Below, in pieces: positions 52,767-64,000 of a stretch of 64,000 nucleotides of DNA. Source of the DNA: Ananas comosus (lineage: Eukaryota; Streptophyta; Magnoliopsida; Poales; Bromeliaceae). Under the pieces are notes generated by a model, which ran no database searches, had not been told where the DNA came from, and saw only the letters and a list, made by a program, of their open reading frames with translations. The DNA lies in assembly GCF_001540865.1 (NCBI RefSeq), contig NC_033635.1, positions 2,256,916-2,320,915 of the forward strand. Direction: 5' to 3'. The position numbers and the translations under genes are program-made. Every line of letters starts with the position of its first letter. Position 1 is the stretch's first letter.

Positions 52767-53281
52767 CACTACAACAAAAACTGTTTATAGCGATACTTTT
52801 AAATATAGCTACATGTCAAAAAAGTGCTGCTAGCTAAAATTACCGACACTTTTAAAAAGTGTTGCTATATGTGGGGTCGCTAGGTATATAGTGACAGTTA
52901 AAGAGTGTCGCTATAACCTAAAAGAGTGCTGCTAATTTACCAACACTTATTTAAGCATTTAGCAACCGCCGAAACTCTATCTCGTTGGCTGCGGTGGCGG
53001 AGGAGGACGACAGGAAAGGCTTTTCGTCTAGAATTTCAGTGAATTGAGTGAAGAGAGAAGAAAAGATGGTAATTGATTTTTCTTTTTTTTTTTCTTTTCT
53101 GTTTGTAATCGGGCCAAATGGACTGGGTGTGGTGGGTTGAGTAAAGTAATCTTTTATTTTTGGTTGGATTGGGCTTTATATTTAGGCATTAGTAGATGTT
53201 TTTTTAAGTTTTAGAATAAATGGGACACTTACTCAAAAGTGTCCCAAACATGTGTTCCTATAACCTAATTCTGTTGTAGTG
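52767..53281. mobile_element. Small CACTA (En/Spm-like) non-autonomous element
   Basis: Begins CACTACAACAAAAACTG; the complement of its end is CACTACAACAGAATTAGG. A 3-bp duplication CGA lies at 52764-52766 and 53282-53284. Subterminal copies of AGTGCTGCTA/AGTGTTGCTA/AGTGTCGCTA are typical transposase-binding repeats. The 515-bp body has no transposase. Confidence 0.85.
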
Positions 53282-53394
53282 CGAAAATATTACCGAGGGT
53301 GTGTATCTTAGATTACTGAAAACGGCTAATCTTGCGTGTTATATATTACAAGTTTACTCCTCCAACTCTCGAAACCCTTTCAATATGTTATTTT

Positions 53395-53660
53395 GAAATT
53401 TTTAATTTTTAATTTTTAAATATTTAAACTTTAAATTTTAAAATTTAAAATTCAAATTTGTATTTTAAATTCTAAATTTTAAATTTAGATTTTAAATTTT
53501 AAATTTTAAATTTTAAAATTTAAATTTAAAATTAAAATTTATATTTAAATTGTAGATTTTAAATTTATAAATTTCATATCTATATTTTAAATTAAAATAT
53601 TAAATTTTATATTTTTGTTCAAATTTAAAATTTTTAAAAAATAAATTATTTAAAATAAAA
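53395..53660. repeat. AAATTTTAAATTT low-complexity tract
   Basis: Nearly pure A/T in irregular AAATTTTAAA units, inside the Tourist-like element. Confidence 0.85.
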
Positions 53661-53942
53661 TTTTGTAAAAAATATTATTTGTAAACAGTAAAAAAAAAAG
53701 TTTGCCAAATATGACTAAAGGCAATTTTGAAATAGAGTATACTTTATTGTCAAAATTTCTGAATTTTATAGACTGAACCAAACATGATAATGCTATAAAC
53801 AATACAATCCAACATTATATTATTGCATTAAACCAAATGCGCTGATGTAGCATCAGTAGTAATCTCATTTAGAAATTCAAAATACCTGTATATATCAAAA
53901 TACTCTGTAATACTATATAACTGGAACCAAACCCGTCCTTAA

Positions 53943-56117
53943 TGTTATTTTCTATTGGTGTTGTTGTTAAAACCGTGACCAATTAATTTTCTCCTATTTA
54001 ATTTAAATCATATCTATACGGTGAGGATAAGTGTTGAAGATACAATATAGAAATATATACTTTTATTTAATAGCTTGGTCTTTAGAGACAAATAAATATT
54101 TCACATTTTTTAACAAAAAATTTGCAGATATTTTATTTGATAATGGTTAATAATAACATAAAAATTCGCTGGCTAATATTACTTAATTCAAATGCTATCC
54201 AACTCGTCAAATAATTTAAAATTTAAAATTATTGACAAATATAAAAAACAAAAAAATTAAATACCCTCATTACGTTCACGAGCTGCGTAACACGTTCTTG
54301 TCCCAATTTTCAAACTTTTTAAAATTTTTATTTTTCTTTCGCATGGTGCAGCAACTTCATCGCGTTACGCGTTGCACGCCCTCCTGAGTCGACGGATACG
54401 TGGCAACCTCTTCATCGCCAACATATAATAATAATCTGGAAAACAAAAATATAATTAAAAATTTAAAACTTTTGACTAAATTACTTTGGTAGCATTTGTT
54501 GTATCATTAGTGTTAATCATAATTTAAAATAAAAAATAATCAAATTTAGCTAGGATCGTTTAGTTCGTACGTGCATGTAGTCGAAAATATAGTAACTATA
54601 ATGAGAGATTTAATCGATTGAAGACACTAATAATGTGGTGCAACTTTTGAACTACTACACAAAAGACCACCTAAGTTTTGATTTTATTATAATTATAAAA
54701 ATTAGACCATATTTGAATATTAGAATAAATTATACTATGATATCTTATTCTAGTAAAGTATAATCAAATGTCTAAAATAGCATAGTAAAGTTTTTTTTTT
54801 TTTTTCAAAATAGTAAGATAATGCTAAAAGATTCATATTCAAAAAGGGTAATATAATGTGTAATTATTGTCAGATCGTTGATTTTAACCATTAAACTCAA
54901 AAATTCGAGTTATTAGAAATATACAATAAATTTACTTAAAACGAATAGATACAATGCCTACGAATTTCGATTATGACTCGATCTAACCAACCTTACGCTA
55001 TTTCGAATATGATTCGACCCAACCCGATCTCCATTTCTATTTGGAATGTCTAAGAAGCTTTTAACATATGATTCGTGAGCGGGAGCATCGACTTCTGGAT
55101 GCAATATATATATCGAAGGTGACCTCGGCTCGTTCTCCCTCGTTCTCTGTCTGAAGTCTAGATCTCGGTATCGCTGGAGCTTGCGAGTTATTAGCCCTAG
55201 AGAAACCTATTAGAAGTCGATCCTCATAACTAATATAGAAAACGATGATTAATATGAATTTGAAGTAACATGAGCAAAATTTATCCCGCATATTGAATCT
55301 AAACAAATCTTTAATAGCAAGATAATGGTTAAAGAACAAAAATGCTTCATCTTTTTAAACAAATTATGGTCTAATTTGAAAATGTTTTTCTGTACTATCT
55401 ACTTTAATACTCAAATCTCTACGAACAAAAAAGAAAAATGCAAAAGTAATTTGAGCGTTGTTTTTCCAACATTACCGACGTGTTGAGTATTTTCTCTAGT
55501 AGAAAATCGGTGGGGAGAAATGGTTTTCCTTTTTTTTGGTTGAGCGGTCGAGAGAATCATCCAGAATCTTCTCGGGCAAATTTTTATTTTTCTTGCATCA
55601 TCGAAAGAAACATCTAGAATCTTCTCGAGCAGAAAATCAAAAGAAAAAAGTATCTAGAATCTAAAAGTTGACCACTATTTTATAGCATCAAAAGAATATA
55701 TAAAGACTACCGAGCTATTAGACAAAACAATAACTTTTTGAAGAATATGGTTTTAGAAAAAGCACTTCCAAAAGTAGATTTATTCACAGGAAATAGGAAG
55801 CAAGATCTAGGAATAGCAGATTTGTTGCCTGGTTATGAGGAAGAAGCCATTGGGACCAGCTGGGTGTAGAGTGTAGACTCCTCCCTTCAGATGTATACTC
55901 TCTCCATGTATCTACCACTTGGATTATGAATAACCCCTATAAAATAAATAGAGGCACCCTTTCATATTTTAATATTGTTTACTCTGCACTTTTCTGAGTC
56001 ATGTGATTTGAAAATTTTATTAAATTAAGAAAGAAAATTTATCTGTACACTCTTAAACTATTTATCTTGAACGGAATAATTTTTACTAGTCACATCGATA
56101 TAACTAGTAAAAACAAA
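53943..56117. other. AT-rich intergenic, nothing recognised
   Basis: No open frame of note. Bases 55070-55210 are less AT-rich but have no recognisable product. Confidence 0.4.
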
Positions 56118-56568
56118 AAAAAACTTCAAAAATCTTTCTTGTGGTTTCACTTCTTTTTTTCACTTTAGTATCATGTAGTTTAAAATGTATCAAGTTAGTA
56201 GCCTGTGGTTTATCACTTTATCACTTTATCAAGTTAGTACACTTTATCACTTTAGTACCCTATGGTTTAAAGTGTATCAAGTTAGTACCCTGTGGTTTTG
56301 CACTTTATCACTTTAGTATCATGTGGTTTCTCACTTTATCACTTTAGTACCCTCTGGTTTAAAAACCACAGGATACTAACTTGATACAAAATTAAAACCA
56401 CAGGGTATTAAAGTGATAAAGTGCAAAACCACAGGATACTAACTTGATACACTTTAAACCACAGGATACTAAAGTGATAAAGTGATAAACCACAGGGTAA
56501 TACACTTTAAATCACAGAATACTAAAATAATAAAATATGAAGCCACAGGAGGATTTTTGAAGTTTTTC
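56118..56568. mobile_element. Foldback element with internal tandem units
   Basis: Left and right ends are complementary (AAAACTTCAAAAATC against GATTTTTGAAGTTTTT). Each arm carries three to four copies of an approximately 30-bp unit built from CACTTTATCACTTTAGTA and CCTGTGGTTT; the right arm holds them inverted (ACCACAGGATACTAA). The whole could fold into one long hairpin. Confidence 0.75.
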
Positions 56569-57282
56569 CTAAAATAATCTATATTATAGAATGAGTGGAA
56601 TGTACATCACACATTTTTTTTCTGAGTGTATGTATAGTACTGTTCTAAAATTAAAAACTTAATTAGTACCTAAACATTAAACAAGCGGGTCACCAATTCT
56701 CAATTTATCTAATGAAAAAAAAATAAAAAAGGAATATTGAGTGCTATTTACAAGGAAAGTAATGTTGACGGCGTGTAAAGACGCGCATTTTAAATTTCAC
56801 CCAATGAGAATTTAATTTTGCAATATACTCCAATCCAGCTGTTCACAATTCCCCAGGGCTCAAAAAAAAATAAATTAAATAAAATAAAATAAATACGAGG
56901 CCCCAATTGGGCTCACGGTGCGGACACGTGTCACCGCACGGGGCAATTGGGCTAATCTCATTTTGTCGGCCCGACACCTGTATTGTGTGGTGTTGGATCT
57001 CGAGTTAATAATCATTAGGAGCGCTCAATATTGGGAGACATCATACTAATCACGATTTTATTGGAGTTAATTAATGGTTACTTCATTTTTGGTTTATATT
57101 AATGGAGGATTACTTCGTTTATCTCATAGATTAGCCCCAGGAGTTTTAGAGAGGATTAATTAGTCAAACATTGGGAGCTCAATTCTCAATGTCGATTAAA
57201 TTAGAGAATTTCATGCCGTTTACACTGAATCCACGTAACGCACACATTGCACACAACAAATGCTTAGATAAATATATATATA
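56569..57282. other. Intergenic, nothing recognised
   Basis: AT-rich with a short GC-richer patch at 56900-56960. No gene. Confidence 0.4.
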
Positions 57283-57500
57283 CTAGCGTAGTATCCCGTG
57301 CGATGCGACGGATAGATAATTAGAGAAAATATAGAAAGTATCGATAAAAAAAAAAGAAGAAAGCAGCGATAAAAAAAACGATAATGAGGGGTGGGATTCA
57401 TTTTGCCGTTGAACGAAAATAGCAGCTGAAGGAAGAGGAAGAGAAAGGACTTTAGCTGGTTCAGGTGGAGCACACACTTAAAAATGAAAAAAAAGTTGCC
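57283..57500 (-). mobile_element. Helitron 3' end, minus orientation
   Basis: On the minus strand the sequence ends with the hairpin CCGTCGCATCGCACGGG, then ATACTACG and CTAG (57283-57286), followed by host T. About 200 bp upstream match the copy at 59738-59924. The 5' end is not placed; it may extend past 57960. Confidence 0.65.
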
Positions 57501-59737
57501 ATGTGGCAACTTTAGAAAAAATAATGTATAAATAAATAAATAAATAAATAAATAATATATATGATTGATAATTGAAGTTTTTTTTCTTCGAATTATTATA
57601 ATTAATTAACATATAATGCAAGTTTGCCGAATAATGAATGATATGAATCAATTGGTCTGGTTCAGTCTAATAAAGCAGACTGGTTCAAGCAAAGAAAGAG
57701 GGCACCGGTTTGGTTCAGGCAAACAAAAAACAGGGAACAGGAACCGGTTTAGTATAGAGGCCTCACTCAACCATGTTTGGTTCAAGCAAAAAAAGGTAAA
57801 ATTATTTGGAGGACTTGAGCCGGTTCAGGATGGGACTCATACTAGACAATTCGGTTTGGTTCAACTAAAGGAAAAGAACCGGCGGAGCCCACACCCAACA
57901 ACATTGAAGCTTGTGTTGCCATGTGGCAAGTTTTTTGAGAAATAATGTAAAGTAATAGATAATAGATAGATAATTATAATAACACAAGGGATGAGCTCCT
58001 TCTAGATTTATGAAAGGATTTTACTAGTAAAAATAATTTTGAATACTCACAATATTAATATGATAGTAAACGCATGCGATATTTTTGACTAACAAGTCAT
58101 GAAGGTGACATCCCGATGTACCAATATAGTTACAAAAGTGACATCCCGATGTACCAAATAATAAGAGAAAGATACATAGATTAAAAGTCGGGAATAACTG
58201 AATAAGTCACCACATGTAGTAGTGTTCATAAGTTTGTCATGTATGAATGGACGCGGGCTGCTATATTTTTAGAGACACAAACTTTAAGTATGATCAACTT
58301 TTTGCACATTGTATCTGTATTAAGATTCGTGTACTCTGTTGATGAAATAGATGCGCATTAAGATTCTCACACTAAGCACTCCAATATAAGCACACATAGC
58401 AGCAAGTGTAAGCTACACAATTGTTTTCTATTGCGAGTATAAATTTCTCTATGTGTAGCACATAGAATTCGAAAATTTATAAATTTTTATTGCTATTTTA
58501 GGTCATTTATATTTGATTTTCACAATTTACACCAAAATGTGAATCTAATGGTCTGAAGAAAGAGAAAATTAATTCCCCCAAATGCAATAAAAGTAGCATA
58601 ATTTACAAATATTTAGGATTCGATATCTTGCTAATCAATGGAAGTAAATAATTGTTGGTTCCATTAATTAATCAATAATCCATATAATGTATGTATTAAA
58701 ACAATATAACTAAATCCTGCTCCAATATTGTTGGAAGAGTTGAAGCATACTTTACATATATAGTGGTCCCAACAATGGCTAGTAATTTAGAAGTGTTGGT
58801 GTAAAGAAGGTTTGAATAATTACAAGTGTGAATGTTATCATGATAAAAAATTCTCTTTTAAAAGCATAAGAAAATGTAACCCTTTTCTAAAAGGGTTAAT
58901 CACACCATTGGTTCCAACTTCTCTTTTCATATTTCATTTTGATTCCAAATTTTTAATTATTGCAATCATTCTAATCTTTAGTATCTGTTTCAATGAAGTT
59001 CTTACAGTTAAAATTTAAAAATACTGCTAACTCAAATAAAATTACCTCGTGACAAGATTTGGCGATAATGTACATAATATGTTATGTTAGATTTAGCGAC
59101 AAGACTTAATTGAAACGAATGATAAAGATTATGAATCTGATCGATTATGGAGAAAAATGAAAGTTAGTAATTAGAATAAAAAAACTAGATAAGATTTGAG
59201 ACTAATGACACGATTAAACCTTTCTAAAACCAAGATTAATTTGAAGCTTCTACCATCAATTTGAATAAAATAGTTAATCCCTCGAGATGCATGTCGAGTG
59301 AAAGAAGAAAAGTGCTTTTGGAATAAGCACTGCTTTTAATTTGGCACCACAACCTACGCGGAAAAGCTAAAAAAGAAAGCCCATGTGATGTGATTGCGAA
59401 AACAACTATTGAGGACTATTTAGGGGACCAAAATTCATAGATTGCACCAAGAAATAGTTACCTTATATGGAAAATTAAAACTGTACTTGGAAATTTTTTT
59501 TTTTAAAAAAAATTCGTTATCCTTTCGTTCTACATAAACATGGCGTGTTATAACCTTTATCACAGGTTCAAATTATTATAATGCAACCTTCAAAAATGGA
59601 CAAAGGACGAAGTTAACCTAAGCAGTGACATCATTAATTTAATGCATATCTATACATCTATATATCTATATCTATATCTATATCTATACATTATTTTTCT
59701 TAAAATTATCACATGACAACTTTTCATTTATTATTGA
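57501..59737. other. AT-rich intergenic between Helitron copies
   Basis: A (TAAA)n run lies at about 57530-57556. Repeated CCGGTTTGGTTCA-type words at 57640-57890 may be the interior of the Helitron. No gene supported. Confidence 0.4.
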
Positions 59738-59924
59738 GTGTGACTCCGCTGGAACAAGCTAAAATTCATCATTTTTCTCTTCCTTCGACTGTTATTTTTG
59801 TTCGTCAAAAAATAAATCCCATTTCTTATCATCATTTTTTTAATCATCATTTTCCTTTTTTGTTGATGTCTTTTATTTTTTTTCAATTATCTATCTGTCG
59901 CATTGCGTGGTTTATTACGTTAGT
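59738..59924 (+). mobile_element. Related Helitron 3' end, plus orientation, degraded
   Basis: Same order of words as the minus copy: GTGACTCCGCTGGAAC, CTTCCTTCGACTGTTATTTT, AAAATAAATCCCATTTC, CTATCTGTCGCATTGCG, ending ACGTTAG in place of ACGCTAG. The GC hairpin is decayed. Confidence 0.55.
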
Positions 59925-60037
59925 TATTTTTAAGAAACCAAAAGAAAAAGAGCATTAAGTGAATATTCTCCCTATAGATTTTCTTATATACTTTTTCTTA
60001 CTGCCATTAAGAATTGATGTGACAACAATTAATATTT

Positions 60038-60192
60038 AGCACCGACGGTCTCTAGTGTAAATGGCAAAAGATTTAATAGTTGTATCCGAGATTCTAAGTT
60101 TGAATCCTAGTTGATTCATATTTTCAGTTAAAATTTATTTCTAAAAAAAATAAATGAAATGGGTAGCATGTAGCATTTCTCTATAAAATAAT
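60038..60192 (+). mobile_element. tRNA-derived SINE copy 8
   Basis: Plus orientation, 11-bp duplication AATTAATATTT at 60027-60037 and 60193-60203. Diverged B-box AGTTTGAATCC. Confidence 0.8.
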
Positions 60193-60821
60193 AATTAATA
60201 TTTGGTGGGATAACTATACTATTCTATAAAAAAAAAATTAGTATAAAGTGTTTTGATACTTCAAAATAAATATCTTAAAAATAGAGTGTAATTACCCTTC
60301 GGTCCAAAAAAATAGAGTGCAGTATAAATCAACTCAAAGTTGAAAAAAAACTCTCCATTATCTCTTACCTTCCTTCTTTCTCTCCAGATTCCTAGAAGAG
60401 AGATCTTACAAACTGGGCTCACTGCAGTTTTGGTGGAAACACAATAAACTGGGCTCAACGTTTCCGATGGACCGGGCTTTATAAGTTGTAGTATAAGAGA
60501 TTGTTTAGGGTTTTGAATTCATCTATGTTTTGGTTGTAAAACATAAAAGAGACTGGTTAGCTTAATATTTGATCGGTTTATTCTTAACTTTAAATTACAT
60601 TTTTATTGTTATATTAAACATTAGCATGAAAATTCCAGTTTACAACCATTGGAAGAAGTTACAAGATCAACTTATTTTCTGCTGTTGGATTTTACTTCAT
60701 GGTCCTTTCAATTCACGTAAAATAAACTTTAACATAGGAAATGATGCATATAAAAAGTACGTTCTGATAGAAAGGTTTCTTCTATATTACATATTTATGA
60801 TATTTGTATAGTAATATGACC
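60193..60821. other. Intergenic below the SSL stop codon
   Basis: AT-rich. Contains the 3' UTR region of the strictosidine-synthase-like gene and no other gene. Confidence 0.4.
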
Positions 60822-63779
60822 TCATTTTAGAGGCAATTTCCCTACGAAATTCGTCGATAGGCTACCGAGGAACAGATGACCCTTATATTCCACTGCCGAG
60901 GTGACGAACGACAAAACTTTTCCACTCGAATCATCAAGCATCCTTATGACCTTTCCGTCCGCCCCGACGTTAACAACCGCTGCTCTGCTCACCATCGGTT
61001 TTACGCGCTCTCGTAGTGTCGGAAACATTGCAAGTACTCTCTTGGCCACGGGGGATCGGTGGATCAAATCGAGCCCCTTCGATCTCAACTGAAGAGAGTA
61101 TGAAAAATTACGTTTAAGTGATCGCGAAAGAGAAAATGTAGGAGGTTTGTATGAAGTTGAAAAGTTTGGATACACTGAGGAGGGCAATCCAAAATGATCC
61201 ATCCGGCGCCAGGTTAATGTTATCGGGGCCGCCGGGGAGGTTGTCGATGAAAATCGCGGTCTCGCCTTTGTGCTCTCCCTTTAGCCAATATTTCAAGCAC
61301 CTGAACCTGCGCGCCGCCAAAGAGAGAAACCAAACCCTCAAAGTGAACTAAACTCGACCTTTTGGTTCATTTTGATTCCAAGTAATATACAAAGTCAATC
61401 ATAATCGAAAATTTTGTTAAAGTTAATAACTCGGTTAAATTTTAACGCAATTCGCTTAAAGTTCAAACGAGGTGATTAGAAGAAAATTATGAACAATTTA
61501 AGTATTTTACCTCCAAGTCTCACACACAATCAAGAAATCTTGGTCTGCAGAGAGGGCGACGCCGTTGGGGAAGCACAGATCAGAGAGTACGACGGAAGTT
61601 TTGTTGGCGATCGGGTCGTATTTGAGGAGACGGCCGTGCGGTCGAGCTTCAAGGACGTCGAGAAACCAATCGTCGAGCCCAAATTTGTCGCTAGCGTCGC
61701 TGAAGTACACACTGCCATCTGAAGCTTCAATCGCTTCGTCGGCAAATCTACGGCGAATAATGAGACCAATGATCAATCTTTTACATTCTACGATAATACA
61801 TTCGCACGACAAAGGAAAGAAAATGGAGTTTACGCATTACAATACTAAGTTTAGTGCCTGTTTGGCGTGGTTTAAATTTATAACAGTTTAATTGTTCGAG
61901 AAGGAACAATTGATACATAGGAAAGGGAGAGTAGAGATTTGAGCAAACAAGGGGACAGGTCAAGTCCGATTAGACCTTAATCCTACCCAAAATTTTAGAG
62001 CAAGTTTAGTTGGATTTGAACCCAACAAGATGAATTCAATGAAAACGAAGTGAAAGCTGAGGTCAAGGTCAGGTTTCATTGGGCCAAACTAGTCAAAGTG
62101 ATGAAACTGGATTCAATAAAAGTTAAACATGATAATTTTGTTGTAAAATTTCCTCTTACACGCAATACTATTTAGAAAAGAAATCTTAGCTTTCATTTGA
62201 GTATGTACCTACTCTTTTTTTTTTTTAAAAAAAAAACAAAATCTTCTTCTAGAAAAAAAAAAAAAAATTGAGAAAAAAGTAGCACTCTATTTGCTTTATT
62301 TATTCAGATAATGAATTTAGCTACATAGAGTGAGGCAGCAGAGGCCTCAAGAGAAGATAAAATCAGAAGAAAAAATGTCTAAAAAAAGGTACGAGGAGAG
62401 TAGTAAAAAGGTTAAAATATAATTGCAGTGTCAAATGAGGGAAAGGTAGTATGCTACCCGCTTCGTTTTTTTTATATAAAAATAAATTTAGCTGGAAATG
62501 TGAATCAACTAGGATTCGAATTTGGGTCTCGGGTACCAACCACCAAGCTCTTTTGCCACTTGCGCTAGGAATGGTCGGTAAAATATGAAAAATATTACAG
62601 GTGGAAAAAACTGGGAAATATTATATTTACCTGATCTTAGCACCGTCAACTTCAGAAGCAAGAGTAGTCACCACTCCATCCTTTGACACCTTTAACAGCC
62701 CCTGTTCTCAGAAAATGGAATGGAAAGTGTTAACATGAGCACAGGGATCATCAGTTTCATTAAATATTACTGTTTTCTTTACACCAAAATTTATATGTTT
62801 TGTGTAATTAACTGTAATCGTTCTACACTGTCGTAAGGAGAACATTTTCACAGTATACTGTAAAAAGTGTTTCTCTAAACATTATCATCCTTTATATTAT
62901 TTGCAGTTGTCCGTCTTTGATATAGATTGTGTTGCAAAATTTTTTATTATTGCATTATAAATTTACCGGATATTTTTAAACTCAGCTACTATATATGGCT
63001 GTCTCAGATACTATATATAGAACTATATATATGACTCTTCTAATCTACTAAGATGAGTTAGATCTGGAATATGAAATCGACGGACCATATCAGCATCACA
63101 AACAAGCAGATCGCCAGCCGTTGATATGGCGAGCCCGAGGAGCGACGGCCCTCCGATCAGCGTCCAACTCTCCCAGGAGCCGTTGATTGGGTGCATCCGC
63201 TTGATCCAACCGTCCCTCGTTGCGGTGTACAGTGTACCCTCATCATCGACGCACACGTCCTCTGGACCCTCCAATACACCTTCCCCCATCTTATCCACCC
63301 TCTACACACACCACATAAATAATTCTTTATTTCTTGTTTTTTTCATTTTTTTTAAAAAAATCAAAGATAGAGAATTTTCCCATGCAAATAATCAATTACA
63401 TAAAAATATTCTTAATTATTAAAGTAATGATTAGTGGAAGTTTTTTGATTAGCATCTAATTAACATGCAAATTAAATATGCTGAGTTTTTTTTTTTTTTT
63501 GGCTGGAATAAAAGATAATCACAGGCTTCTAAAGTTTATAAAATTTCTAAAATTTTAAAGCAGCAGCTCGAGTTCCCTATCTCCAATTATTGTAAAAATT
63601 TTCACTTCAAATATTATATTATTCAAAAAATCAATCTAATAGAAAAGATCCATGAATACATGCAAACACGAGAAAAATAAACTCGATTCATATATACTAA
63701 CAAAACCATAACTAAATGTTTTTTTTTTCTTTATTATGTTAAAAACCACATCTATAATTCATTCATTACTGGAAAAAGC

Positions 63780-63815
<36 letters not shown>

Positions 63816-63964
63816 ACCTGGAGCAGATCATTAGAAGGGAATTGTAAGGTGGAGGAGGGAAAAGTAAGAGGAAGTGGGGAGATGGGGGAGTTGACGGCGA
63901 CGTGGAAGACGAGGCCCAGTGCCACGGCGAGAACCGCCGTGGCTATGAACAACAAGCTCCCCAT
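60822..63964 (-). CDS. Strictosidine-synthase-like (SSL) six-bladed propeller protein
   Basis: Six exons: 63818-63964, 63086-63301, 62631-62701, 61511-61747, 61174-61306, 60822-61088; phases join, 356 aa. The N terminus is a signal anchor (LLFIATAVLAVALGLVFHVAV). The propeller shows EGPEDVCVDDEGTLYTATRD, GGPSLLGLAISTAGDLLVCD, FADEAIEASDGSVYFSDAS, RLLKYDP, LCFPNGVALSADQDFLIVCE, LPGGPDNINLAPDGSFWIAL and YKGHLFLGSL, the standard order of the strictosidine synthase/APMAP family. Plant SSLs are secretory or ER proteins; most lack strictosidine synthase activity and act in stress responses or pollen wall formation, so no Pictet-Spengler activity is claimed. Intron 3 contains a SINE. Intron 1 begins GTGATCTCTC and runs at once into a (CT)n microsatellite (63785-63812). 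Confidence 0.9.
62432..62579 (-). mobile_element. tRNA-derived SINE copy 9, in SSL intron 3
   Basis: Well conserved (AGGATTCGAATTTGGG, GGGTACCAACCACCAAGC, GCCACTTGCGCTAGG), same strand as the host gene. A decayed partial copy lies just beside it at about 62268-62330. Confidence 0.8.
63785..63812. repeat. (GA)n microsatellite beside the SSL exon 1 donor
   Basis: About 28 bp of AG immediately intronic to the first donor of the SSL gene; on the coding strand a CT run starts six bases after the exon. Confidence 0.95.
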
Positions 63965-64000
63965 TCTTTTCTTTTCTTTTTTTTTTTACTAAAATTATTT

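Larger units (their letters stand above)
52673..53938. mobile_element. Tourist-like element carrying a nested CACTA insertion
   Basis: Ends GGGTGGTTTGGTT and, on the complement, GGACGGGTTTGGTTCC, with TTAA on both sides (52669-52672, 53939-53942). After removing the nested element the host is about 750 bp and AT-rich. Confidence 0.6.

Noticed and set aside
57264..57509. 81-codon minus-strand frame resembling the frame at 59713-59958
   Set aside because: The similarity is explained by shared Helitron noncoding sequence, not by a conserved protein.
15759..62579. tRNA genes suggested by A-box and B-box motifs
   Set aside because: The boxes belong to SINE copies; no cloverleaf or full acceptor stem can be drawn.

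Overview
This is a nuclear fragment of a flowering plant, probably a non-grass monocot. Genes have GT-AG introns and GC-rich exons set in very AT-rich intergenic DNA, and the window is full of MITEs, SINEs, Helitron ends and microsatellites. Every recognisable gene is a plant family. The genus cannot be named from sequence alone. No bacterial, viral or CRISPR features are present.

Layout. 1-428 (-): 5' coding part of a DUF936 gene. 3466-9660 (-): ten-exon ABCB/MDR transporter with an apparent 1-nt frameshift near its N terminus. 11378-14841 (-): a GATA zinc finger fused to a FAR1/MULE-transposase/SWIM protein. 16819-21844 (-): a FIDDLEHEAD-like 3-ketoacyl-CoA synthase lacking the exon with the catalytic His and Asn. 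22-31 kb: mainly mobile elements and AT-rich DNA. 31705-33036 (-): intronless PORR-domain organelle RNA-binding protein, divergent from COQ9 at 33635-36145 (+). 39800-42323 (+): single-SPX protein with a GC-AG intron and an upstream P1BS site. 44118-49023 (-): eIF2B beta. 50493-52005 (-): LAZY/DRO1 (IGT family) gravitropism gene with a 6-nt coding first exon. 52-60 kb: nested TEs. 60822-63964 (-): strictosidine-synthase-like protein.

The genes do not form one pathway. The closest functional link is the head-to-head PORR/COQ9 pair, both probably mitochondrial, sharing about 0.6 kb between start codons. A tRNA-derived SINE family with ten or more recognisable copies, several with clear target-site duplications, ties the window together as a repeat landscape.

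Exon boundaries were placed by hand from splice signals, reading-frame continuity and remembered family sequence, so individual junctions may be off by a base or two. No search was run. I see no undescribed multi-gene system. The most notable items are the GATA-FAR1 fusion, the exon-less FIDDLEHEAD copy, the ABCB frameshift, the GC-AG intron in SPX, the LAZY micro-exon and the SINE family.
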